A DNA stretch of 64,000 nt. Source: Wenzhouxiangella sp042310355. GTDB taxonomy: Bacteria; Pseudomonadota; Gammaproteobacteria; Xanthomonadales; Wenzhouxiangellaceae. The stretch spans positions 62,001 to 126,000 of the forward strand of contig NZ_JBHJMR010000005.1 of NCBI RefSeq assembly GCF_042310355.1, in the 5' to 3' direction. A model generated the notes under the pieces. The model made no database searches and was not told the origin of the DNA. It worked only from the letters and a program-made list of their open reading frames with translations. A program made the translations under genes and the position numbers. Shown piece by piece: positions 24,135 through 35,308 of this stretch. Position 1 is the first letter of the stretch; the number at the start of each line of letters is the position of its first letter.

Positions 24135-26105
24135 CTATGGCGCGGTTTCGAAGCGGTCGGTGAAGATGACGTCCTCGGCCGGGCCGGAGTCGAAGCTGGC
24201 GGTGATGGTGGTATCGGCGGTCACGCTGATGTAGCAGATGTTGCCGCTTGGCAGCGGGCAGTTGGGTGACCAGCCGCTGAAGGTGCTGCCGGAGGCGGCT
24301 ACGGCGTGCAGTTCGACCAGGGTGCCGTTGAAGAAGACTTCGGAGCAGTCGCTGCCGCAGGCGATGCCGAGCGGTACGCTGATGACGGAGCCGCTGCCGG
24401 TGCCGGTGCGGGATGCGGTCAGGGTGAAGTGGTCTTCGCCGACGTTCATGTGGTTTTCGTCGAAGCCGGCGTCGTAGTAGCCGCCGGACTGACCGGGGTT
24501 GCCCTGGTTGTTGCTGGCGTCGTTGACCGGCAGGGTCTGATATTCGATGTCGCGGGTTGATGACCACAGCAGGGCGTTTTGCTGGCACATGTCCACGCCC
24601 GGTGAGGCGGATGTCTGGCGGGCGTCGCCGCCGGCGATATTGATGAACTGCGGTGTGGCGATGTAGTAGGTGCCCGCGGGCAGGTCGCCCGGATCGCTGT
24701 CGGCCAGGTTGCACTCCGACTGGATGGAGCCGGCTTGCAGGTCGATGCCGGTGGAGTCGGCGATGATCGAGTTGTGCAGGTAATTGGCGGCCCCGGCGCC
24801 CTGGGAGAGCAGGGCGCCAGACGGCGGCGGTGTTCCGCTGTCCACGTAGGCGGTGTTGCGGGCGATGGTGGCGTGCTGGATCTCGAACTGGGCGCCCTCG
24901 TTCCAGATCGCCGTGTCCGTTGTGTTGTTGTACATGCCGACATGACCCAGGCGAACCAGCGCGCCGTTGGCGCCGTGAATCAGCGACATGAAGTCCGGAT
25001 CGATGGTCCATGACTGGTTCAGTTCCATGAGCGTGCTGTTGATTCGAACGGAGGAATTGCTCACGAAGACGACGCTGGCGTCCGTCCGGCTGCCCTCGAT
25101 CTCGGAGCAACTGATCTGGAAGGGGCAGCTCGAGGCCCGGTCCATTGTGACTTGAGGGCTGCCCGAAGTGCCGCCGTTGACGGCATGGATCGCCGCCCCG
25201 CCGCTCAGGCTCCAGTTGCTCTTCAGATATGTATTGACCAAAGTGGCGCGACCCGTGCCATTGACGTAGACTCCGCCGCCCCCCAGCCAGGCGAAGTTCT
25301 CGGCGATCGTAACGCGCTGGCTTCCGCCATTGCTGTAGAGTTCGCCGCCGTTGTCGACGTATACGGCGCCACCGTAGTCGGCGGTTCCCCCGCCCCCACT
25401 GATGGTCGATCCGCCCATCAACATCATGAAACAGCCGTTCGAGAGGTAGGCATTGTTGCCCCTGACGGCCGAGCCGGCGCGGAGCTGTCCGCGCAGCGTC
25501 ACCTCGGAGTTGGAGCCGTTGCAGTAGACCCCGCCGCCCCAGTTGGTTCCCGTGTAGCGATCACCGTTGTCCTCCACGATGGAATCGGCCTGGATGTCCA
25601 CGTAGGCGCCGCCATCGACGAGGATGCCTCGCAGATCGTGGTCGCCGATGCGCACGTCGTCGAGGACGACCGAGGCGCCGCCGGTGGCCGACAGGCCCGT
25701 GTCGGCCGAGCGGATGTTGAGTCTTGTGAGTGTGACGTTCGATTGCGCTTGCGAGCTGGTCTGGACGGTGACGGCCGTTCCCGTGGTGTTTCCGAAATTC
25801 GTGCGTCCGGATGGGCTGGTGAAGCAGTTCGGGTAGCCCCCGGAGATGGTCAGGCTGCCGGCGGCACCGGGATCCCAGTCGGTGAGCGTGACCTTGCCGT
25901 TGGAACCGGAGTAGGTGAGCGTATTGGTCAGCCTGATCTCATCGCTGCCGGCGCTGAACGCCGCCGAAAGAAGCGCCGAGGACAGGTTGGCGTGGACGTT
26001 GGGCCCGGTGCAGGCGGCGGAGCTGCCCACCCAGTAGGTGGCCGAGAAAGCCGGGGCGGCGATCAAGGCGAGGGCGAGTGCCAGGATGCGAATCAAGGTT
26101 GTCAT
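24135..26105 (-). CDS. Secreted right-handed beta-helix protein with InlB-type B-repeat and DRFE tail
   Basis: The 656-residue product has a clear signal peptide (cleavage near PAFSA). A long central region (about 60-470) rich in Gly, Asn, Thr and Ser, with repeated GGGVYVNG/GGAVYVDNGG patterns, matches the polymorphic outer-membrane or pectate-lyase-like beta helix. The region about 560-640 resembles a divergent InlB B-repeat (CGSDCSEVF, GT-V-L-A, SGW-PNC, D-TITASF). The protein ends in DVIFTDRFETAP. Similar DxIFxDxFE ends occur on many secreted proteins of related bacteria and may be a sorting tail (inference). The enzymatic or adhesive role is unknown; no catalytic residues could be assigned. 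Confidence 0.78.
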   Translation of the reverse strand: MTTLIRILALALALIAAPAFSATYWVGSSAACTGPNVHANLSSALLSAAFSAGSDEIRLTNTLTYSGSNGKVTLTDWDPGAAGSLTISGGYPNCFTSPSGRTNFGNTTGTAVTVQTSSQAQSNVTLTRLNIRSADTGLSATGGASVVLDDVRIGDHDLRGILVDGGAYVDIQADSIVEDNGDRYTGTNWGGGVYCNGSNSEVTLRGQLRAGSAVRGNNAYLSNGCFMMLMGGSTISGGGGTADYGGAVYVDNGGELYSNGGSQRVTIAENFAWLGGGGVYVNGTGRATLVNTYLKSNWSLSGGAAIHAVNGGTSGSPQVTMDRASSCPFQISCSEIEGSRTDASVVFVSNSSVRINSTLMELNQSWTIDPDFMSLIHGANGALVRLGHVGMYNNTTDTAIWNEGAQFEIQHATIARNTAYVDSGTPPPSGALLSQGAGAANYLHNSIIADSTGIDLQAGSIQSECNLADSDPGDLPAGTYYIATPQFINIAGGDARQTSASPGVDMCQQNALLWSSTRDIEYQTLPVNDASNNQGNPGQSGGYYDAGFDENHMNVGEDHFTLTASRTGTGSGSVISVPLGIACGSDCSEVFFNGTLVELHAVAASGSTFSGWSPNCPLPSGNICYISVTADTTITASFDSGPAEDVIFTDRFETAP

Positions 26106-26169
26106 GGTTTTCCGTGTCGTTTGCGATCGGTTAACGGGTCAGTCGCAAACGGCGGGGAAAGTGTGACAG

Positions 26170-26403
26170 GGGTTTTTAGGTTTCAGGTTTCAGGTTTCAG
26201 GAAACCCGAAGACAGAAAGCGTTGGGGGGCGGCGGCGCCGCGTTGGGTGTGGGGGTGGCCGATGGGTCGTGGGGTTTGGCGGAGGCTGCGTAGGTCGCCG
26301 TCGCATCCCCGACCTACGCCCTCGATCCGTTCTCGCGGCAAAGCCGCCCCGCAATGCCCCAAAGTTGCCGCCTGAAACCTGAAACCTGAACCCTGAAACC
26401 TCC
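26170..26403. repeat. Inverted TTTCAGG arms around a GTAGGTCG palindrome
   Basis: The left arm of GGTTTCA units (about 26178-26203) and right arm of TGAAACC units (about 26371-26402) enclose about 165 bp. Inside is a second GTAG-footed palindrome at 26288-26319 (GCGTAGGTCG ... CGACCTACGC), unrelated in sequence to the main BIME family. The gap 26106-26505 has no gene other than this. Confidence 0.75.
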
Positions 26404-26505
26404 GGCCGCGGCCGCGCCGGCGGCCGGCCCCGTTCAGCCTGACTTCAGGCAGGTCTTGGTACAAAGTGGCCACGCGCAGCGATTTGCCGCGAAGGAGGCA
26501 ATCCT

Positions 26506-28335
26506 ATGAAAACCCTGACGACGCTGGTTATGACGACCATCCTGACCCTGACCGTGGGCTGCAGCATGACCGGGCCCGCCCGGGCGGATGACAATTACTT
26601 CAGCCAGGCCGAGCTCGATTCGATGCTGGCGCCGGTGGCGCTGTATCCCGACAGCGTGCTCTCGCACGTGCTGATCGCGGCCACTTACCCGCTCGAGGTG
26701 ATCCAGGCGGCGCGCTTTTCGCGCGAGCGGCCCGGCTTGCGCGGCGAGGATGCCGTGGCGGCGGTTGAGGGCTACGACTGGGATCCCAGCGTGAAGGCGC
26801 TGGTGGCCTTTCCCGACCTGCTCGAACGCATGGACGAGGACCTCGACTGGACGCAGGACCTGGGCGATGCCTTCCTGGCGCAGGAAGACGACGTGATCGC
26901 CTCGATCCAGTACCTGCGCTCGGAGGCCTATTCTCAGGGCCACCTCAAGAGCAACGACCGGGTCAAGGTCGTGCGCGAGAAGGAATACATCTATATCGAG
27001 CCGGCACGCACCCGCGTGGTGTACGTCCCGTATTACGATCCGCGCGTGGTCTACTCGAGCTGGCGCTGGTCCAGCCACCCGCCGCGCTACTGGCATCGTC
27101 CCAGCGGCTTCAACGTGAGCGTCGGCTTCCATTGGGGTCGCCCGTACACGATCCGCCCGAGCTTCTACTTCAGCTCCTTCCACTGGGCGCAGCGCCGGGT
27201 CGTGGTGGTCAACCATCATCACCACTACTACCGGGATCATCGCTTCCGCTCGGGTCGCGAAGTGGCCCGATTCAGTGATGCCCGCCACTGGAAGCACGAC
27301 CCGGTTCATCGCCGTGGCGTGAGTTACCGCGGCCGGGTGGAACAGACGCGTTTCGTCGAAAGCAGTCGTTCTTCCCTGCCCGCGAACCGCAAGTCGGCGC
27401 AGAAGCGCGATGCGCGGAGGGAATGGGCCGAGCAGCGTCGTTCCAGGACGGATTTCGGCGCCAGGAAGTCGTCGAGCCAGCGCGGCACGAGTCGTTCCGA
27501 CCGGGTCGCCGACCTTCGCGGCAGCAGTCGTGGTAATCAGTCGGCCCGGGTGCAATCCCGCGAGCGCGACAGCAGCCGTACACAGACGCGAAGCACGCAG
27601 CGCGCCGCCAGCGAGTCGCGTGAAAGCAATCGCAGCGTGACCGGCAGTGCGCCGGAACGCGCCAGGTCGTCGGAGCGTGCCAGCTCGCGGACGCGCTCCT
27701 CGGATTCGGGGCGCTCGTCCGCCGGTCGTGCCGGCCGCGTGAGCGAGTCGCTTCGCGGTAGCAGCTCGAGCTCGCGTGAGTCCGCCACGAGCCGGTCTCG
27801 GGGCGTCGAGCGTTCCTCGGAGCGTTCGTCCCAGCGTTCATCTGAGCGTTCGTCCGAGCGTTCGGGTAGTGCACGAAGCTCGCGGAAGGATAGCTCGCGA
27901 TCTTCCACCTCGGTGCCGCGCGGTCTGACCGTGCGTTCGAGCGAGTCCTCGGGGCGTTCCTCCGCTCCGGCGCGCAGTAGCCGTTCATCTTCATCGTCGT
28001 CGCGCGGTGCCGCGTCTTCGCCCGGTCGGCAGTCGGCACCCAGCCGTAGCCGCTCGAGCAGCCGCGACTCGGCGCCTTCTCGCTCGGCTCCGTCGCGTTC
28101 AGCGCCGTCTCGTTCGGCGCCCCGGGCGGAATCATCCAGCCCGAGCCGCAGTTCGAAGTCGTCGAGCCCGCCGCGTTCGCGCACATCGACGCCGAGTCGG
28201 TCCGGTCGTTCGTCCGCGCCGGCGCGCAGCAGCCGCGGGTCGGACAGTTCGCGTTCGTCGCGCGGCTCGGCCCCGAGCCGTTCGCGCGGCGGTGATTCGC
28301 GCCGCGGCGGTGGTCGGGGAGACGAGCGGAAGTAG
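26506..28335 (+). CDS. DUF3300 exported protein with long Ser/Arg-rich tail
   Basis: The 609-residue protein has a signal sequence with Cys19 in LTVGCS, an imperfect lipobox. The DUF3300 domain (about 30-215) begins FSQAELDSMLAPVALYPDSVLSHVLIAATYP-like and includes YDWDPSVKALVAFPDLLERM and YIEPARTRVVYVPYYDP. An aromatic and His-rich stretch (WHRPSGFNVSVGFHWG; HHHHYYRD) precedes about 330 residues of low complexity. These are dominated by Ser and Arg, with RSS, SRSS and APSRS runs. Function of DUF3300 is not known. The tail resembles SR-rich tracts that bind nucleic acid or polyanions, but no role is shown. AAGGAGG upstream of the ATG is a strong ribosome site. Confidence 0.85.
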   Translation: MKTLTTLVMTTILTLTVGCSMTGPARADDNYFSQAELDSMLAPVALYPDSVLSHVLIAATYPLEVIQAARFSRERPGLRGEDAVAAVEGYDWDPSVKALVAFPDLLERMDEDLDWTQDLGDAFLAQEDDVIASIQYLRSEAYSQGHLKSNDRVKVVREKEYIYIEPARTRVVYVPYYDPRVVYSSWRWSSHPPRYWHRPSGFNVSVGFHWGRPYTIRPSFYFSSFHWAQRRVVVVNHHHHYYRDHRFRSGREVARFSDARHWKHDPVHRRGVSYRGRVEQTRFVESSRSSLPANRKSAQKRDARREWAEQRRSRTDFGARKSSSQRGTSRSDRVADLRGSSRGNQSARVQSRERDSSRTQTRSTQRAASESRESNRSVTGSAPERARSSERASSRTRSSDSGRSSAGRAGRVSESLRGSSSSSRESATSRSRGVERSSERSSQRSSERSSERSGSARSSRKDSSRSSTSVPRGLTVRSSESSGRSSAPARSSRSSSSSSRGAASSPGRQSAPSRSRSSSRDSAPSRSAPSRSAPSRSAPRAESSSPSRSSKSSSPPRSRTSTPSRSGRSSAPARSSRGSDSSRSSRGSAPSRSRGGDSRRGGGRGDERK

Positions 28336-28770
28336 GGCTCGGGTTCCGGGGCGGATCAGCCGCGGTGTTTTGGTGCGGCGCGGATGGTATTGGGGGACGG
28401 CTTGGCCGTGAGAGGCGCCTGCGATAGGAGTGTCGGGTCGTAGGATGCGTGGAGCGGTAGCGCAACGCATCGGCTGCGGTTGGGCGTGGCTGATGCGTTG
28501 CGCTTTGCTCCACGCATCCTACGGTCGATGATTCCGCGGTTTACGGTTTACGGTTTACGGTTTACGGACCAGGGGCCAGGGGCCAGGGGGACGGCTTCGC
28601 CGTGTGGGGTGCGTGCGTTGGTCTGGGTGGGGGTCGTAGGATGTGTGGAGGCCGGAGGCCGTAACGCATCGGCTGCGGTTTGGGCTGGCTGATGCGTTGC
28701 GCTTCGCTCCAGGCATCCTACGTTTATTTGGTTCTTTGGTTCGGGTGGTGAGTGGTGGCTTTGCGGTATT
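28336..28770. repeat. Two BIMEs, the rightmost of the family in this window
   Basis: BIME units lie at 28439-28523 and 28635-28722. After the first comes a GGTTTAC tract (about 28538-28566) and GGGCCAG units (about 28569-28590). No unit of this family is found to the right of 28722. No gene is seen. Confidence 0.85.
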
Positions 28771-29543
28771 TCAGGATTTCAGCCGGTGTCCTGTTCTTAC
28801 GATCCAGGAGACGATTGCCAGGCATACGGCGATGAAGCCGGCCAGGGCGGCGAGGCTGACCCAGACGCTGACGTCGCCCGAGCCGAAGAAGAAGTAGCGA
28901 AAGCCCGAGACGATGTAGATGATGGGGTTGAACAGGCTCACCGTCTGCCAGATCGGCGGCAGCATGTCGATGGAGTAGAACACGCCGCCGAGGAAGGTCA
29001 GCGGTGTGACCACCAGCATCGGGATGAACTGCAGGGCTTCGAAGCCCTCGGCCCAGATGCCGATGATGAACCCCGCCAGGCTGAACGCGAACGCCACCAT
29101 CAGCAGGTAGAGCAGCATCCACACCGGCTGGCCGATGTGCAAGTCGACGAACAGCTGCGCGGTGAGCAGGATGATGATCCCCAGCAGCACCGACTTGGTG
29201 GCCGCGGCACCGACGTAGGCCAGGACGAGCTCCGCGGTGGATACGGGTGCGGAGAGGATCTCGTAGATGGTGCCGGAAAAACGCGGCATGTAGATGCCGA
29301 AGGAAGCATTGTTCAGGCTCTGGGTGAACACCGTCAGCAGGATCAGGCCCGGCACGATGAAGGCGCCGTAGTCGACGGCGTCGATCTCGCCGATGCGCGA
29401 GCCGATGGCCGAGCCGAAGACGATGAAATACAGAACCGTGGTCAGGATAGGCGTGGCCAGGCTCTGCCACAGCGTGCGCTTGAAGCGCGCCATCTCGAAC
29501 TTGTAGATGGCCCAGGTGCCGCGCAGGTTGAGCATCGGCGCGC

Positions 29544-29547
<4 letters not shown>
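28771..29547 (-). CDS. ABC-2 type exporter permease
   Basis: The 258-residue integral membrane protein has about six transmembrane segments and the ABC-2 layout: cytosolic start with WAIYKFEMARFKRTLWQSLATPILTTVLYFIVFG, the loop FSGTIYEILSAPVS, and PLTFLGGVFYSIDMLPPIWQTV near the end. This is the YadH/DrrB-like group. The start ATG overlaps the ATPase stop by four bases (ATGA), so the two are translated together. Substrate unknown; this pairing often exports lipids, polysaccharides or drugs. A single longer frame running to 30579 is an accident of an open frame opposite the ATPase codons. Confidence 0.92.
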
Positions 29548-30491
<944 letters not shown>

Positions 30492-30499
30492 GATTGCGC

Positions 30500-31480
30500 T
30501 CAGCCTTCGCAGTTGAAGTCGTCGGGCTGCGACAGGCGCGCGATGGCGATCTCGTCGCTGCCGTAGCCGGGCAGGTCATAGGCGACGGTGCCGCTGGTGC
30601 AGTCGCTGAAGCTCAGCGTCAGCGTGCCGTAGCTGGAGAAGTCGGACTCGGGCGGGTTCTGGAAGCCGATCCCTTCCTCGTCGGCCGGGTGACTGGAGAG
30701 GTCGACCGTGACCTCGGTGTCGCCGTAGTCGAAGGGGGTGCTGCCGACCAGCCAGAACTGGCGCTGCTCGTCGAAGTTGTACCAGTAGACGTTGGCAATC
30801 GGGCCCTGGCCGTCGTTGCCGTTGGCGATCTCGATGTTGAATCCGACGCCGTTGGTCGCCGGGTCGAACCAGGAGCCGCTGTGGTCGGGCATCAGCGGGA
30901 AACCCTCGTCGACGCGCACCGCGCGCTCGATGACCGGCGTGTCGCGCGGGAAGTCGCGCAGCGTGCCCAGCGGCGAGGTGATCGAGCTCGTCGGCTGCTC
31001 GCCCATGGCGTCGATGATGCCCATCCCGACCTCGACTTCTCCGAATACCGCGTAGCCGGCATCCGAGGCGTTGCCGGGGTCAAGGGCGTCGTTGTCCTCG
31101 ACGTTGAAGAAAAACTGCGAGGAGGCCGAGTCCGGAGCGCTCTGGCGGGCCATGGAGATCGTGCCTCGCAGGTTTCCCAGGCCATTGTCGGCTTCGTTGA
31201 CGATGTCGTCGTAGGTGGGTTCCCGGTAGATCAGGTCCCGGTCGAAGCCGCCGGATTGCACGATGAAGATCTCGTCCGAAACGGCCCGGTGAAAGACCAG
31301 CCCATCGTAGAACCCGTCATCGACGTAGCGCAGGAAGTTGTCCACCGTGACCGGCGCGTCGGCCGGGAACAGCTGGATGATGATGGGGCCGCGGTCGGTG
31401 TCGAGCCACACGCGCGGGTCCTGAGCCTGGGCCTGGATGGCGCAGGTAGCTAGAAGAAGCAGGGTCGCAATCTTTTTCAT
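30500..31480 (-). CDS. Exported cyclophilin-type peptidyl-prolyl isomerase with added C-terminal domain
   Basis: The 326-residue protein has a signal peptide (cleavage near AQAQ) and a cyclophilin domain (about 24-190). The domain shows FHRAV (catalytic Arg), IVQSGGFD, the GTISMAR loop, SASSQFFFNVEDN and YAVFGEVEVGMGIID. It would speed proline isomerisation in the periplasm. The last ~130 residues begin HSGSWFDPATNGVGFNIEI and look like a separate beta-rich module that I recall from other secreted proteins of related bacteria, usually with two cysteines. Here Cys residues occur near the end (DCTSG and NCEG). It is the first gene of a likely operon with the ABC exporter. Confidence 0.85.
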   Translation of the reverse strand: MKKIATLLLLATCAIQAQAQDPRVWLDTDRGPIIIQLFPADAPVTVDNFLRYVDDGFYDGLVFHRAVSDEIFIVQSGGFDRDLIYREPTYDDIVNEADNGLGNLRGTISMARQSAPDSASSQFFFNVEDNDALDPGNASDAGYAVFGEVEVGMGIIDAMGEQPTSSITSPLGTLRDFPRDTPVIERAVRVDEGFPLMPDHSGSWFDPATNGVGFNIEIANGNDGQGPIANVYWYNFDEQRQFWLVGSTPFDYGDTEVTVDLSSHPADEEGIGFQNPPESDFSSYGTLTLSFSDCTSGTVAYDLPGYGSDEIAIARLSQPDDFNCEG

Positions 31481-31625
31481 GATACTCGTCAGTCGTTCGG
31501 GAAAGCCCGAATTCTACGCGAGACGCTCGGCGAAGGGGCGGCAACGCACCAAAGTACAGGTGACGATGCGGGGTCGAGTTGGGTACCCTCTGGGGCTGGA
31601 TTTCCAACGGATTGCAGTCAAGACC

Positions 31626-33575
<1,950 letters not shown>

Positions 33576-33608
33576 ATCGACAGTTGCCTGGCTCAGGGCG
33601 GGCAAAAT

Positions 33609-33876
33609 CTTTGGAACGCAAAGCAGCGAAGCAGCAAAGAGCGCAAAGGAAGTAAAAAGGATAAAAATCTAGGAACCACCGAATACACCGAATACACCGA
33701 AGAAAATACTCAAGCGGTATTGAGATCGATTTCTTCGGACACTTCAATTGAACCGATGCTCAGTCGATTCTTGATGGGTTTTCGGTGAATTCGGTGTCTT
33801 CGGTGGTTTCCCATGATTCTTCCTTCTTTGCGTTCTTTGCGTTCTTTGCTGCTTCGCTGCTTTGCGTTTACAAGGT
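33609..33876. repeat. Nested inverted-arm element (outer CGCAAAG arms, inner CACCGAA arms)
   Basis: Outer left arm 33615-33648 (AACGCAAAGCAGCGAAGCAG...) pairs with outer right arm about 33824-33870 (...CTGCTTCGCTGCTTTGCGTT). Inner left arm 33674-33702 (CCACCGAATACACCGAATAC) pairs with inner right arm 33779-33811. The core between the inner arms is about 75 bp. The element fills the gap between two convergent genes and would form a long two-step hairpin on either strand. No gene is seen. Confidence 0.85.
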
Positions 33877-33887
33877 TTTGACTTTGC

Positions 33888-34418
33888 TCAGCCGGCCATT
33901 GCCCGCAGGAATTCAGTGAATACCGCCTTGAGCTGGGGTAGGGCGGATTCGAGGCGGTGGTCGGTGTCCAGGAGGTGCAGGGCGGCCTTGTTGGCCTGGG
34001 CGAAGCGCAGGCTGTGTTGCCAGGGGATGATGTCGTCGTGCCAGCCGTGGACGACGGCTAGCTTGGCCGTTCGCGGCGTGTAGCTTTCGGGCACCACGCC
34101 GTCGGGGACGCGGTCTTCGAGGAACAGCGCCGGGGCCATCAGGAACAGGCCGGCGACGGGCACGGTTTCGGCCGCGTGCATGGAGACCCAGCCGCCCAGG
34201 GAGGAACCGACGAGAATCGGGGGTGCGGATTGTTCGCCGATCGCCGCGATCAGCCGTTCGGCGCGGGCAAGCGGCTCGTCCTGCAGGTCGCGGTAGTCGA
34301 TGGCCAGGGTCTCGAGGCTGGCTTGCTTCGCCAGCGGCGCCAGCTCGCGAATCTTCAGGCTCTCAGGGCTGGAGAGGTGGCCGTGGCTGAAGATGACGGT
34401 TTTCGATTGTCGGTTCAT
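33888..34418 (-). CDS. Small alpha/beta hydrolase (YqiA/UPF0227-like)
   Basis: The 176-residue protein has a nucleophile elbow GSSLGG with Ser73, an acidic residue candidate in VVHGWHDDIIP and a His in DTDHRLESALP, giving a full Ser-Asp-His triad. The start region VIFSHGHLSSPESLKIRELAPLA and the compact size are those of YqiA-like esterases. No signal peptide is visible, so it is cytosolic. The frame opens 22 codons earlier, but that part runs into repeat DNA, so the ATG at 34416-34418 is chosen although its ribosome site is weak. Substrate unknown. Confidence 0.82.
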   Translation of the reverse strand: MNRQSKTVIFSHGHLSSPESLKIRELAPLAKQASLETLAIDYRDLQDEPLARAERLIAAIGEQSAPPILVGSSLGGWVSMHAAETVPVAGLFLMAPALFLEDRVPDGVVPESYTPRTAKLAVVHGWHDDIIPWQHSLRFAQANKAALHLLDTDHRLESALPQLKAVFTEFLRAMAG

Positions 34419-34473
34419 CAAGGAATTGTTGCATCGTTCATGTTTGGTGCCAAGGTTTGGGCGGACAAAATCT

Positions 34474-34664
34474 CTCAAACGCAAAGACGCAAAGCAGCAA
34501 AGAACGCAAAGAAAGAAAAAGAGAATCGAGAAAACAATGGAACCACGGAATACACGGAAATTGAAAAACTAGAGGTGGCCTTCTTCCGTGCCTTCCGTGG
34601 CCCCAGGTTCTATCTTTTCAGGCTTTCTTTGCGTTCTTTGCGTCTTAGCGTCTTTGCGTTTTAG
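34474..34664. repeat. Nested inverted-arm element, second copy
   Basis: Outer arms are 34477-34513 (AAACGCAAAGACGCAAAGCA...) and 34624-34663. Inner arms are 34541-34561 (AACCACGGAATACACGGAAA) and 34583-34602. The core between the inner arms is about 20 bp. It lies between divergent genes, so it would be in both leaders. The inner arm variant reads CACGGAA instead of CACCGAA. Confidence 0.83.
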
Positions 34665-34715
34665 GGACTTTCTTTCCAGAGCCCGGGAACAATGCAATTG
34701 GCTTAGAATTGCTCC

Positions 34716-35297
34716 ATGATCGAGGGAATCCTGATTGCCGTGCTCGTCGTCCTGCTGGTGTGGGTCGTGGTGATTTTCAATCGGCTGGTGCGGGCTCGGA
34801 ACCTGGTGAAGAACGGGTTTGCCGATATCGACGTGCAGTTGCAGCGTCGGCACGACCTGGTGCCGCAGCTGGTGGCGGCGGTGAAGGCTTACAGTGGGCA
34901 CGAGCAGCGGGTTCTGGAGGAGGTCACGGCGCTGCGTTCGCGTGCGAAGGAAGCGGAGGAGAAGCAGCAGGCGCAGGCCATGGCGGGGGCGGAAACGGCG
35001 CTCGCGGCCGGGCTGGGTCGGCTGCTGTTGCTGGCCGAGGATTATCCGGAGCTCAAGGCGACGGAGAATTTCCAGCAGTTGACCGGCGAGCTGGTGGCAA
35101 CCGAGGATCTGCTCTCGCACGCACGGCGTTTCTACAATGGGGCGGTGCGCGAGCTCAATACGCGAATCCAGCAGTTTCCCGACGTCCTGGTGGCCCGGCT
35201 CCTGGGCTTCGAGGAGGAGGCCTTTTTCAGCGCCGGCATCGAGGCACGGTCGGCGCCGCAGGTGGCCGGGCTGCTGCAATCGGAAACGACAGACTGA
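34716..35297 (+). CDS. lemA: LemA family membrane-anchored protein
   Basis: The 193-residue protein has one N-terminal transmembrane helix (about 4-22) and a helical domain with the LemA wording: NRLVRARNLVKNGFADIDVQLQRRHDLVPQLV, then an Ala/Glu-rich helix and RRFYNGAVRELNTRIQQFPDVLVA. The C-terminal FFSAGIEARSAPQV is also typical. LemA proteins are exposed outside the inner membrane and are commonly coupled with DUF2207 or TPM proteins; their biochemical role is not settled. The DUF2207 gene begins 11 bp downstream, so the pair is one operon. Confidence 0.93.
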   Translation: MIEGILIAVLVVLLVWVVVIFNRLVRARNLVKNGFADIDVQLQRRHDLVPQLVAAVKAYSGHEQRVLEEVTALRSRAKEAEEKQQAQAMAGAETALAAGLGRLLLLAEDYPELKATENFQQLTGELVATEDLLSHARRFYNGAVRELNTRIQQFPDVLVARLLGFEEEAFFSAGIEARSAPQVAGLLQSETTD

Positions 35298-35308
35298 GGA
35301 TCTTGTTC

